The notes beneath the pieces are model-generated. The model was not told where the DNA came from. It was given only the letters and a program-made list of their open reading frames with translations, and did not search any database. The position numbers and the translations under genes were made by a program. Below, in pieces: positions 57,301 through 64,000 of a stretch of 64,000 nucleotides of DNA. Position 1 is the stretch's first letter; the number at the start of each line of letters is the position of its first letter. This DNA is from Aradus depressus (taxonomy: Eukaryota > Arthropoda > Insecta > Hemiptera > Aradidae): positions 48,956,108 to 49,020,107 of the forward strand of contig OY759217.1 of NCBI GenBank assembly GCA_963662175.1, in the 5' to 3' direction.

Positions 57301-60300
57301 AAGGACATTGTCCAGTACTGTTCCTCTGTCCCTGAGGGCAACGGCAGGCGTAAGTATCCCTCACCAAACATTACTAAGTCAACATTTTTTTGGAAATAGA
57401 GTTTTATGGCGGTTTTTTTACTTCTCCCATATGTATACGTAGTATATAGGAACTTATGTAATCGGTCAAAATTCAATGGGGTGTTTCCAACTCTCTAGAT
57501 TCCAAATATGAATAAAATAATTCTCTATGAATACGATAACTTCAGATAGAATGAATGTCTCGATACGAAATTTTATATATGTGACCAGAACCCCGTGAGG
57601 ACAACACCTATCGATTTTCAGCAAAATCAGCTAAAAGGAAGGGGGATTAAGGGAGAGAGGCTTAACTCAAAAACTTTAATAACTGCCGTTGTAATGAATG
57701 TTTCGACACAAAATTTCATATGTGAATTCAAAACCCCATAAGGACAACAGTTATTAATTTTAAGCAGAATCGACAGAAGGAAAGTGGGGTCAAAGGTGGG
57801 GTTAACTCAAATACCCCAATATAACTGCCAATGAAATGAATGTATCGACATTAAATTAAGTTCAAAACTCTATAAGAATGGCAACTATTGCTTATCCGCG
57901 TAATCCATCGAAGAGAAGGGGAACTCGACGTAAATACCCCAATGACTGTCACGAAATTTAGATGAGGATTCAGAAGCCACTATGTAAGTAAAATATTGAA
58001 TTTTAGCTCATGCGGTCAATTGGCTTTGAAGGAAGAGCGAAAACGTAATTGATTAATCTGTACTGGCCGGTGTTTTACCGACGACTTTTTTTTTTTTACA
58101 TTTTTAGAATTAGGGGGTCGGAAAACATAAAATTCTGTTGAAAATTCAAAATCAAATTTCTAACCGATTGTATAACTTTCTCTATATTTCGTACAGCTGA
58201 GAAAGTGAAAAGTAATAATAAAATGGAAAAATCAGTCGTGTACCGTTAGTGGGTATTCAGTAACACAGTTAGGGACCTCTGTTGTAGATAATAGATAGTG
58301 TCAATTTGCGACGGATTGATCAACGATACAATAAGGAGGAGAGATGAGGCTTGTGGTCGATAAAAACAAACTTGTGGAATTTCTGCTAAGCTTTCGGCAC
58401 TGAGTGTGCCTTCTTGAGGGCCTCATTCTCTTCATAGAGACCTGCATCTCGATGCAGAACGTCATATCCATAATATAAGCAACCGCATGCCTTCCAAGAT
58501 AACGCCCACCCAGAAATCAAACATACAGACATAATGTAACGTAGAGCGCACGCTACATATTCAGACTCAGTGCCGAAAGAAGGGGGACGGGGTAAGCAGA
58601 TATAGAGACCTGCATCTTGATGCAGAACGTTATATCCATAATATAAGCAACCGCATGCCTTCCAAGATAACTAGCCCACCCAGAAATCAAACATACAGAC
58701 ATAATGTAACGTAGAGCGCACGCTACATATTCAGACTCAGTGCCGAAAGAAGGGGGACGGGGTAAGCAGATATAGAGACCTGCATTTCGATGCAGAACGT
58801 CATATCCATAATATAAGCAACCGCATGCCTTCCAAGATAACTAGCCCACCCAGAAATCAAACATACAGACATAATGTAACGTAGAGCGCACGCTACATAT
58901 TCAGACTCAGTGCCGAAAGAAGGGGGACGGGGTAAGCAGATATAGAGACCTGCATCTCGATGCACAACGTCATATCCATAATATAAGCAACCGCATGCCT
59001 TCCAAGATAACGCCCACCCAGAAATCAAACATACAGACATAATGTAACGTAGAGCGCACGCTACATATGCAGACTCAGTGCCGAAAGAAGGGGGGCGGGG
59101 TAATCAGATATAGAGACCTGCATCTCGATGCACAACGTCATATCCATAATATAAGCAACCGCATGCCTTCCAAGATAACTAGCCCACCCAGAAATCAAAC
59201 ATACAGACATAATGTAACGTAGAGCGCATGCTACATATTCAGACTCAGTGCCGAAAGAAGGGGGACGGGGTAAGCAGATATAGAGACCTGCATCTCGATG
59301 CACAACGTCATATCCATAATATAAGCAACCGCATGCCTTCCAAGATAACTAGCCCACCCAGAAATCAAACATACAGACATAATGTAACGTAGAGCGCATG
59401 CTACATATTCAGACAGTGGTGCCGAAAGAAGGGGGACGGGGTAAGCAGATATAGAGACCTGCATCTTGATGCAGAACGTTATATCCATAATATAAGCAAC
59501 CGCATGCCTTCCAAGATAACTAGCCCACCCAGAAATCAAACATACAGACATAATGTAACGTAGAGCGCACGCTACATATTCAGACTCAGTGCCGAAAGAA
59601 GGGGGACGGGGTAAGCAGATATAGAGACCTGCATTTCGATGCAGAACGTCATATCCATAATATAAGCAACCGCATGCCTTCCAAGATAACTAGCCCACCC
59701 AGAAATCAAACATACAGACATAATGTAACGTAGAGCGCACGCTACATATTCAGACTCAGTGCCGAAAGAAGGGGGACGGGGTAAGCAGATATAGAGACCT
59801 GCATCTCGATGCACAACGTCATATCCATAATATAAGCAACCGCATGCCTTCCAAGATAACGCCCACCCAGAAATCAAACATACAGACATAATGTAACGTA
59901 GAGCGCACGCTACATATGCAGACTCAGTGCCGAAAGAAGGGGGGCGGGGTAAGCAGATATAGAGACCTGCATCTCGATGCACAACGTCATATCCATAATA
60001 TAAGCAACCGCATGCCTTCCAAGATAACTAGCCCACCCAGAAATCAAACATACAGACATAATGTAACGTAGAGCGCATGCTACATATTCAGACTCAGTGC
60101 CGAAAGAAGGGGGACGGGGTAAGCAGATATAGAGACCTGCATCTCGATGCACAACGTCATATCCATAATATAAGCAACCGCATGCCTTCCAAGATAACTA
60201 GCCCACCCAGAAATCAAACATACAGACATAATGTAACGTAGAGCGCATGCTACATATTCAGACAGTGGTGCCGAAAGAAGGGGGACGGGGTAAGCAGATA

Positions 60301-61146
60301 TAGAGACCTGCATCTCGATGCACAACGTCATATCCATAATATAAGCAACCGCATGCCTTCCAAGATAACTAGCCCACCCAGAAATCAAACATACAGACAT
60401 AATGTAACGTAGAGCGCACGCTACATATTCATACTCAGTGCCGAAAGAAGGGGGACGGGGTAAGCAGATATAGAGACCTGCATCTCGATGCAGAACGTCA
60501 TATCCATAATATAAGCAACCGCATGCCTTCCAAGATAACGCCAACCCAGAAATCAAACATACAGACATAATGTAACGTAGAGCGCACGCTACATATTCAG
60601 ACTCAGTGCCGAAAGCTTGGCAGAAATCCTACAAGTTTGTTTTTATGGACCATAAGCCTCATCTCTCCTCCTTCCTAATGGATAGCGAGAGAGATGTCAT
60701 GATAATTTGTTTTTTGCAGTGGACTTGCTAACTAAGTCACAACAATATTTAATGTTATTTCTTTAATATTGTTTTATTTTTATTTTTCCAGAACTCGACT
60801 GTCTTATTGATATTGTCCATTCAAAACCAAATACTTTACAAAAACAGTGTGAAAACACATTGAAAGAAAGGATAGAAATGTATAAAATTGTGGCTCCCAA
60901 AAGGGTATACCTCCTTCTATTTTTATTTACTTAATTATTCAAATATTTATTTGTTGAATTTTTGTCAATATACTTTTTTTTAAATTTCAGATGGAAAATT
61001 TCAGTCAACTATATGGGCAAGTTTCTCACTCTCCATCAAAAAAATACTTTATGGTTGTGGCTTTGACGTTCATCGGAATGATTTTTATCAGCGGAATGTT
61101 TTGTGGTAGAGCCTTGAAGAGGACCATAGCTGGAAAAAGAAAGTGA
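35524..61146 (+). CDS. GLG1: Golgi apparatus protein 1 (GLG1), 17 coding exons
   Basis: Exons: 35524-35763, 35841-36182, 36263-36502, 37385-37565, 39278-39504, 39906-40027, 43563-43821, 44764-44933, 46397-46514, 47377-47532, 49491-49748, 51041-51223, 53291-53485, 54592-54711, 57118-57349, 60792-60904 and 60991-61146. Phases close to 1103 aa, slightly below the roughly 1180 of vertebrate GLG1. GLG1 is a type I Golgi membrane protein that binds FGFs and E-selectin in vertebrates. The start is 35524 or the in-frame ATG at 35548, which better begins the signal peptide (IIYSSILVLFLSDLAVSL). The lumenal part is a chain of Cys-rich GLG1 repeats, each with spaced C-x3-C-type pairs such as ACSQDIMNLC and CLMEHLDTEV. 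One transmembrane helix (residues about 1071-1090) precedes a 13-residue basic tail, and SPSKKY before it matches the family. Three broken copies of exon 7 lie upstream of it. Introns are crowded with repeats. Confidence 0.97.
37855..37950 (+). repeat. Terminal module of the hairpin-ended repeat
   Basis: GGAGGTCGGAAAACATGAAA through CTTCCCCTATACTTCGTATA and GGGAAGT. It shows that the last about 95 bp can occur alone. In GLG1 intron 4. Confidence 0.7.
38005..38345. mobile_element. Inverted element with hammerhead-like arms, ACTAGT subtype
   Basis: CACCACAACTAGTTTCGGC (38053-38071) is the reverse complement of GCCGAAACTAGTTGTGGTG (38208-38226). Between them lies a second, inner inverted repeat (TATAGACG...CGTCTATA). 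In the left arm (minus strand 38090-38059) stem II is GGCA/TGCC, followed by GAA and the palindrome ACTAGT. The CUGANGA core is mutated. An ATAAGTAATA repeat near 38010 and 38292 may be a target duplication. In GLG1 intron 4. Confidence 0.55.
38600..38722 (+). repeat. SINE family A fragment
   Basis: From GAGGCCTTAGATTTTTTTAC through CTGTCCTTCGGATG to TATTCGTTAAAGACTCCTA. The 3' half is missing. In GLG1 intron 4. Confidence 0.7.
38735..39135. repeat. Terminal inverted repeat element, GGCCCATTTACA ends
   Basis: GGCCCATTTACATTATGTCA at about 38728 is mirrored by the complement of TGACAAATGTAAATGGGCC at 39115-39133. Internal GAATCATCC-type repeats are present in both halves (near 38770 and 39090). 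The size (about 405 bp) and palindromic layout suggest a MITE. In GLG1 intron 4, ending about 145 bases before exon 5. Confidence 0.6.
39560..39685 (+). repeat. SINE family A, 3' portion
   Basis: TAAAATTTAGGACTCCCACA through AAGACCGGGCATGAGTCACA. 5'-truncated. In GLG1 intron 5, 60 bases after exon 5. Confidence 0.8.
40255..40545. repeat. Two hairpin-ended repeat pieces in inverted orientation
   Basis: The sense terminal module at about 40300-40385 ends GCTGGGGAAGT. The antisense module at 40420-40540 starts ACTTCTTCAACTATACG and reads AGTTATGTAATCGGTCAGAA. Together they form an imperfect large hairpin. Nested in the composite insertion. Confidence 0.65.
40613..40962 (-). repeat. SINE family A, full-length antisense copy with 13 bp target duplication
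   Basis: Flanked by CTCCCATATTATA at 40600-40612 and 40963-40975. On the plus strand it begins with GGTTAGGTTAGGTTAGG, its 3' tail in antisense. It ends with the tRNA-like head complement GAGCTACCGGCGCCCT. Complete from head to tail, about 350 bp. Confidence 0.93.
41313..41735 (-). repeat. SINE A head scrap followed by antisense hairpin-ended repeat
   Basis: GGGCGCCGCTGGCTCAGAGG at 41320 is a SINE A head fused to antisense internal units of the hairpin-ended repeat (AACTGCCAATGTAATGAAT near 41600; GGCGGAACGAAAAATTAATT near 41682). A G-rich tract lies at 41392-41418. In GLG1 intron 6. Confidence 0.55.
41990..42850. mobile_element. Decayed inverted element with hammerhead-like relics
   Basis: The segment 42050-42175 is the approximate reverse complement of 42670-42790 (GGTTGGAATTTC near 42160, GAAATTCCAACC near 42679). 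CCTGATGATG motifs occur in both arms, but GAAA is mutated to CAAA. A third relic of another subtype lies at 42525-42560. The centre holds a 33 bp (AT)n run at 42299-42331. In GLG1 intron 6. Confidence 0.5.
43014..43562 (+). pseudogene. Three tandem truncated duplicates of GLG1 exon 7
   Basis: Immediately before the true exon 7 (43563) are three head-to-tail copies of its acceptor plus roughly its first two thirds. The CTGATGG landmark is at 43033, 43224 and then every 176 bp. Copy 1 has an in-frame TAG (CGATAGCTG), copy 2 has TGA (CTCTGACAG), and copy 3 stays open but runs into the next intron stub and a TGA. Copies 2 and 3 share a 15-base deletion after CAGTACTTC that copy 1 and exon 7 lack. 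None has an exon 7 donor. They are non-functional as exons, though copies 2 and 3 keep good TGTTGCAG acceptors. Confidence 0.92.
43950..44253 (+). repeat. SINE family A, head-truncated copy
   Basis: Starts in the tRNA-like half (GATGAGCTCAAAATCGCGGG, B box GGCTCGGAACCC) and runs to GAGTCACAATAACTAATTTG. In GLG1 intron 7. Confidence 0.82.
44945..45005. repeat. Short palindromic MITE-like element
   Basis: CTGTTAACCGGC and GCCGGTTAACAG form a 12 bp inverted repeat with a 22-base spacer, directly after GLG1 exon 8. The ACTCCCTGTTAACCGG end resembles pogo-like termini, so this may be a minimal deletion derivative. Confidence 0.5.
45705..46014. repeat. Minisatellite, about nine copies of a 34 bp unit
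   Basis: The unit contains TACTACGGGGGAATACAGGA and TGCTATTATTAGGA. Copies are nearly identical (few substitutions, for example CAGAAT, ATATAGG), so the array is young. In GLG1 intron 8. Confidence 0.95.
46871..47178 (+). repeat. SINE family B copy plus an antisense SINE B head
   Basis: The sense copy 46871-47062 has B box GGTTCGAATCC and an A-rich tail. From 47088 to 47178 the head occurs again on the minus strand (GGGATTCGAACCCGC, GCTCTAGCCCGCACGGCC). In GLG1 intron 9. Confidence 0.8.
47575..47830 (+). repeat. SINE family A, diverged copy
   Basis: B-box-like GAGTTCGAAACTCC at 47592, then GCACGCCGTCCTTC and CAGGAGTCACAGTAAC. Internal deletions are present. It begins about 40 bases after GLG1 exon 10. 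Confidence 0.75.
47877..48560 (+). mobile_element. Possible solo LTR with internal purine-rich minirepeats
   Basis: Begins with a TGTGATATATCGCATATCAC palindrome. About ten diverged GTTCAGCTACCAGAGGAGG-type minirepeats lie at 48040-48260. GAATAAAGAAGACTTAC (48433-48450) looks like a polyadenylation signal region. The minirepeats give a run of open frame without meaning. I could not find a target duplication, so LTR identity is tentative. In GLG1 intron 10. Confidence 0.3.
48785..48985. repeat. Tandem repeat, about three 61 bp units
   Basis: CATCTCAATTTATGGTGGA recurs at about 48788, 48848, 48909 and 48970 (last copy partial), each followed by GCCGGGTATAGCTTCAATC. In GLG1 intron 10. Confidence 0.85.
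48986..49345 (-). repeat. Hairpin-ended repeat, antisense copy
   Basis: ATGCATTGAATGTATCGACA, GGGGCTCAACTCAAAAACCC and GGTTTTGGAGGGAGAGCGAA are the family's antisense internal blocks. It ends near 49345, about 145 bases before GLG1 exon 11. Confidence 0.65.
49895..50100 (-). repeat. Hammerhead-like terminal fragment, ACGT subtype
   Basis: Minus strand 49984-49955 reads CTGGTGA, T, stem II GGGT...ACCC, then GAAACGTC. The adjoining segment 50020-50095 shares wording with 15510-15590 in an Rpn8 intron, so a longer repeat is present in two places. In GLG1 intron 11. Confidence 0.5.
50435..50512 (-). repeat. SINE family A head only
   Basis: CGGGTTTCGAACCTGCG (B box complement) and GAGCTACTGGCGCCCTC (A box and 5' end). 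A tRNA search may flag it, but it lacks tRNA ends. In GLG1 intron 11. Confidence 0.75.
50850..50935 (+). ncRNA. Hammerhead-like motif, ACCGGT subtype, single arm
   Basis: At 50857-50884: CTGACGA, then TGACGTTCGCC as stem-loop II, then GAA, then ACCGGT and A. The core is intact apart from the extra base after CTGACGA that all copies in the window share. No inverted partner arm is visible nearby. It lies about 150 bases upstream of GLG1 exon 12, on the sense strand. Confidence 0.5.
51224..52700. other. GLG1 intron 12, mostly unassigned AT-rich DNA
   Basis: No ORF, SINE or recognisable transposon is visible before 52700. It is the longest stretch of the GLG1 gene that looks non-repetitive within this window. 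Confidence 0.4.
52706..53190. repeat. Hairpin-ended repeat split by SINE family A
   Basis: GTCGGTGAATCACCGGCAAT at 52714 opens the repeat in sense. SINE A (52797-53028, sense, with GTCATCCTTCGGATGGGAC and AAAGCCCGGGCACGAGTC) follows. The repeat resumes antisense at 53020-53190, ending GTCGGTGATTCAGCGACGAC. The opposite orientation of the two halves suggests an inverted repeat pair bridged by the SINE. Confidence 0.75.
53913..54505 (+). repeat. Hairpin-ended dispersed repeat, best-preserved copy
   Basis: Begins GTCGGTGAGGCACCGGCAAC and ends CTTCCCCTATACTTCGTATA with GCTGGGGAAGTAA. It contains three to four internal units (ATTCATTACGTCGGCAGTTA, ATTCATTACAACGGCAGTCA and ATTCGTTCTATCGG positions). 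In GLG1 intron 13, ending about 90 bases before exon 14. Confidence 0.75.
54931..55189. mobile_element. 259 bp element with 35 bp inverted ends and a G tract
   Basis: The left end TAGTAGCGCCGGTATATCTT and the right end are reverse complements for about 35 bp, up to a 22-base G run at 54960-54982. TA flanks both sides. The core reads in several frames without meaning. In GLG1 intron 14. Just left of it (54800-54900) is a mutated hammerhead-like arm (minus strand, CTGACAA). Confidence 0.75.
55301..56955. mobile_element. DNA transposon with AAGGCGCG inverted ends, split by a LINE
   Basis: Left AAGGCGCGTTGCACACTAGA mirrors right CCAGTGTGCACCGCGCCTT. Palindromic GTTTCATGAAAC-type motifs recur inside near both ends. 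No transposase is seen. PIF/Harbinger or hAT ancestry is possible; short flanks do not decide. In GLG1 intron 14. Confidence 0.7.
55945..56790 (+). mobile_element. 5'-truncated non-LTR retrotransposon (CR1/jockey-like)
   Basis: 55964-56224 encodes the last part of a reverse transcriptase ORF: HTRSRPSDLFIPS, then ASSLWNSLPPLIRHSP and FKSSLFQFLL, the usual C-terminal signature. A long T-rich 3'UTR follows, ending GGGACCTCGGTCCCAGAATA with an ATTTC/ATTC tail at 56765-56795. It is inserted into the AAGGCGCG element. AAACCG on both sides may be part of the target duplication. Confidence 0.85.
57400..58215. repeat. Hairpin-ended repeat with both ends as inverted terminal modules
   Basis: The left end (57417-57475) is the antisense terminal module (ACTTCTCCCATATGTATACG, TATGTAATCGGTCAAAATTC). 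Antisense internal units follow, and a sense terminal module lies at 58105-58210. This copy shows that the element can be bounded by inverted copies of its 3' module. In GLG1 intron 15. Confidence 0.7.
58326..60685. mobile_element. Element with about 72 bp inverted ends holding a satellite array
   Basis: Left 58333-58407 (AAGGAGGAGAGATGAGGCTT onward) is the reverse complement of right 60601-60674, with few mismatches. Both inner ends carry CACTGAGT/ACTCAGTG and CTTTCGGC/GCCGAAAG. The left arm on the minus strand contains a hammerhead-like motif (58418-58387) with stem II GGCAC/GTGCC and GAAAGCTT. The tandem array fills the inside. In GLG1 intron 15, ending about 110 bases before exon 16. Confidence 0.85.
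58434..60610. repeat. Satellite array: about 13 units of 168-171 bp, 849 bp higher-order period
   Basis: TGCCGAAAGA starts units at 58571, 58741, 58911, 59079, 59249, 59420, 59590, 59760, 59928, 60098, 60269 and 60439, and the last joins the right arm at 60607. Each unit has a CTGCATCTCGATGCAG palindrome. Diagnostic variants (GCAGAACGTT, CATATGCAG, AGACAGTGGTGCC) recur every fifth unit. Units 58571-59419 and 59420-60268 are therefore two copies of one 849 bp higher-order block. Minus-strand reading frames across the array are artefacts of repetition. Confidence 0.97.
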
Positions 61147-61953
61147 TCTCAAAATTAGCATTTATTACTTCCTCCTTTTTTTTATTTTTATTTGCTATTG
61201 TAAATTGTTTTAGTTGTTACTTTGTATATATGTTGATAATCCAGTGACTTGTCAATTATTCATTACATTTATATGAATAAAAGACTTACCAACCAATAAT
61301 AGTATTAAATATTTATAAAACAGGTGTATACCTTTAGTATTTCAATAAATAAATAAAAATTGTTATAAACTATTATTAATTCTATTTCATTGACCTTTCA
61401 TTCTCCGTTTCCATTTTTTTTTCTCCTTATATAATTCCCCCCCCCCCCCTCCTCAATTCCTATCGACCATTCTTAATATATTAGTTGTACATTGTTATCA
61501 ATAAATCGTTATTTTATTCTAATGCATCATAACTGTTAGAGAAAATATTTTGATAAAAAAGAAACTACGTATTATCTTGCTTTATGTAAAAGAAATTTGA
61601 AGAGGGGGGGCATGATGTAATCAACATCAGTGACACCAATCACAATTTCACTTGGGCAAAAAAAAAAAACATCCTTTTGCATTTGGTCTTCTTTTATACT
61701 TTCATCCGCTATTTTTTTTTTTATTAAGAAAACTTAAAAGTTCTTTTTGACAAAGAATTACTATTACTTTTACCTGTGTCATCAACAAATATGAACTGGT
61801 ATTTATATTTTTTGGTGACCCGCCTTTGACTCGGGTAGTTTTAGGTTACCACAACAAGTCCATCTGCCATCTTGCAAATAGTGAGTTTATGGTGTTTCTG
61901 ATTCTTTATTTCTTGTTAAAAATTTACCATAACGGATTCTGACAAATGTTTAA
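61147..61953. other. GLG1 3'UTR and region before the next gene
   Basis: GLG1 polyadenylation could use the ATGAATAAAAGAC at about 61275. A C tract lies at 61437-61449. The last about 120 bases before 61954 are a candidate 5'UTR of the next gene. Confidence 0.5.
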
Positions 61954-62537
61954 ATGGACGCAACGTCCATTATTACTCAAGTTACGCGCGATGAGGAACA
62001 ATTAGCAAACTACTCGTCTGACAGAGGTAAGTAAATATAAACATAATCACTTCAATAATACACCTGTTCTGATTATACGTTCCGCCCATTTTTCTACTTA
62101 AAAGTATATTGATAAGTTTTATTTTTTCCATAAATGAACAAAATTAATAACTTAGTTTTGATAATGTCATTATTTTATAATCATTTTTATCACTTGTATC
62201 ATTATCTTAACCTAGTAGGCTTCTATTGAATATGTAAACATGCATTATAACCTTGGATTATTTCTTGATTAAATGACTCAAATAAGCTCTCCTAAATTAT
62301 GATATTTACCTACTTAGTTTAAATTATTTATCCTCCGTTTATTTTCTTCTGTAATGTTGTCATTCTCATGAAAAGTGTTACTTTCATTATCAAGTAGAAT
62401 CATTAATGAATTACCCGTTAAAAGTTCATAATGAATTTGTTATTCCCGTATATTATTTTTAACTGATTTAATTATATTTATTCTATTTTCGTTTTCAGTT
62501 CAGTTGCCCCGAGTGGATACTGAACTATGTGCCTCAG
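61954..62537 (+). CDS. 5' end of an unrecognised gene (two coding exons, continues beyond the window)
   Basis: Exon 61954-62026 reads MDATSIITQVTRDEEQLANY then SSDR, and ends AGAG|GTAAGT. Exon 62499-62537 (acceptor TTTTCGTTTTCAG) continues in frame VQLPRVDTELCAS and ends TCAG|GTAATA. Phase is 1 at both junctions. The codon use and strong splice sites support a real gene. An overlapping upstream ATG at 61947 in another frame ends after about 20 codons. I do not recognise the protein from its first 37 residues. No further exon is seen before 64000. Confidence 0.6.
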
Positions 62538-64000
62538 GTAATAAATATTTCTATAATCAAATATTTGAATAAAATTCATTTTATTTATTTATTGTGTTTT
62601 CTTAATGTGTTAGCTGATTATATTTTTTTAGTCTATTTGAATAATCTTGTTGTAAAAATATAACCTTAACTCCAATGATTTTTCTTATTAATTTTTTATA
62701 TTTTTTTCTAATTTAAACGCTTGTTTTACATATATACTTGTATTGATAGCAAATGTTAATTTAAAAGATATATATATATATATATATATGAAAATACGTC
62801 TAAATAAGAAAAAAGAGAAGTGTCAGTTGTGTTGTGGAATGATCAGAATTTTTGTTGTGCAAGCGTACGGCTAACTTACATACTGCTTACCCAATTTTAG
62901 ATGAAAAAAAAAAGTTTTGAAAGACAGTTACACACATGTACAATTTTTTTCGGTGTTTTTAAAACCACTTTTTGTATTTGTTTTGTTGTGTTTGATACAT
63001 CTAGGATATTGCCTTTTTTAACATTGGGGACATTTTTTCTTACTTCTTATCTATTGTATCGTTTTAAAAATTGAAATATTTATGAAATAACTTGTATTGT
63101 TTCTGAATATTAAAATTTAAATTCTAAAGTTTATTAGTTATTTAAGTTCTCTTTATTAATACATTTCTTATAAAAATCAGTTGAATATTTTCACAATTCG
63201 CCGGTGAATTTTCTAAGTTTTGAAAAAGCGCTACTAGAAACTGAAAGATTATGTTGCTAATAAAATTAAAAATTCCGTACAAAATTGGATATAAATCTTA
63301 TCAATATTTATATATATTGTTGGGTTGTGTAAGGAGATATTATGTTTGATAGCTATACGCTGTCGCCGCAAATACAAAAATGGACCAACAACATAGAATA
63401 ACAATAATTTATATGTCACAATACTAACAATTTATTCTTGTAAATCTTATTAATATGATTCGGCACACATTTAGGCCCTAAGCGTTCATTTTCAAGTGAA
63501 ATATTTTTTGATATTCGTCGGTTAGAAACCAGACTGAAAAAAAAGAAAAGAAATTGTAATTAATATGCAAGATAGAAAAAAAAAAAAAATGCTGACCATG
63601 CCCCATATATATATATATATATATTTTTTTTTCTTCATAAATATCAATGACGTTCGTATATTTTATATCTTAAAGATTCATCAGGTAATCATTTGATAAC
63701 GAAGTTTGTAAAAATTCATTTTACATTGCTGTCAATCACTTCTAATCTGTTCGTTATTCCATTCTAATTTGTTTGTATTTGCATTGAAGGAAATTATCAA
63801 AGCTTCATTTTTGTTTTTGTGTTTTCCCCTGGATTCGACTTTTTACTTCCTCAATCATAGGATGTATAAGGGAAGTTATGTAATTAGTCAAAAATTCGAT
63901 GCGGAATTTTCAATGGAATTTCATGTTTTCCGACCTCCCGATTCCACTAATGAAAAACAAAATTTCTGTCTGTAAACGCGATAACGTACTGACACCAAAT
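62538..64000. other. Intronic or flanking AT-rich DNA to the window edge
   Basis: Contains (AT)n runs at 62769-62789 and 63605-63622. At 63840-63990 there is an antisense terminal module of the hairpin-ended repeat (GAAGTTATGTAATTAGTCAA, CCGACCTCCCGATTCC). No other exon could be recognised. Confidence 0.45.

Noticed and set aside
58723..60568. Minus-strand ORFs of 80-162 aa with repeated motifs such as LISGWASYLGRHAVAY
   Set aside because: They run through the 170 bp satellite array; the frame changes with every 168-171 bp unit and nothing supports coding. Repetition of a stop-free monomer explains them.
58434..60610. CRISPR-like array
   Set aside because: Units are 170 bp, repeat and 'spacer' are equally conserved, and the context is a eukaryotic intron.

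Overview
This is AT-rich arthropod nuclear DNA, most likely from an insect with a large, transposon-filled genome. The evidence is spliced animal genes with GT-AG introns, tRNA-headed SINEs with a tail like the arthropod telomere repeat (CCTAA/TTAGG), and mariner, pogo-like, jockey-like and Penelope-like relics. I cannot fix the order or species from sequence alone; a hemipteran-like genome is only an impression.
Three complete host genes can be rebuilt exon by exon, with intron phases that close perfectly. (1) Rpn8/PSMD7, a 26S proteasome lid subunit, + strand, 5 coding exons, 11407-17910, 317 aa. (2) PRIM2, the DNA primase large subunit, - strand, 9 coding exons, 34437 down to 22620, 500 aa, with all four Fe-S cysteines. 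(3) GLG1 (Golgi apparatus protein 1), + strand, 17 coding exons, 35524-61146, 1103 aa. Rpn8 and PRIM2 are tail-to-tail. PRIM2 and GLG1 are head-to-head, about 1.1 kb apart between start codons. The first two coding exons of a fourth, unrecognised + strand gene start at 61954 and run off the right edge. Two small unrecognised - strand reading frames lie between Rpn8 and PRIM2 (19521-19829 and 20215-20582).
Everything else is intergenic or intronic and dominated by repeats: about 17 copies of SINE family A (several with clear 11-15 bp target duplications), 4 copies of SINE family B, a dispersed repeat with hairpin ends (about 17 copies or pieces), a 1.25 kb fold-back element with 0.5 kb arms in a PRIM2 intron, pogo-like MITEs, LINE fragments, a broken mariner and several minisatellites. 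A 2.2 kb array of 170 bp units with an 849 bp higher-order period sits in the GLG1 intron before exon 16.
The most interesting signal is a set of hammerhead-ribozyme-like motifs (CUGANGA, short stem II, GAA, then a short self-complementary helix III and a cleavable base). They recur at about ten unrelated loci, often as outward-facing inverted pairs, with different but still palindromic helix III sequences. This is what is expected of dimeric hammerheads of Penelope-like retroelements. One pair brackets the 170 bp satellite array. No host pathway links the three main genes (proteolysis, replication, Golgi); their adjacency looks like ordinary gene order.
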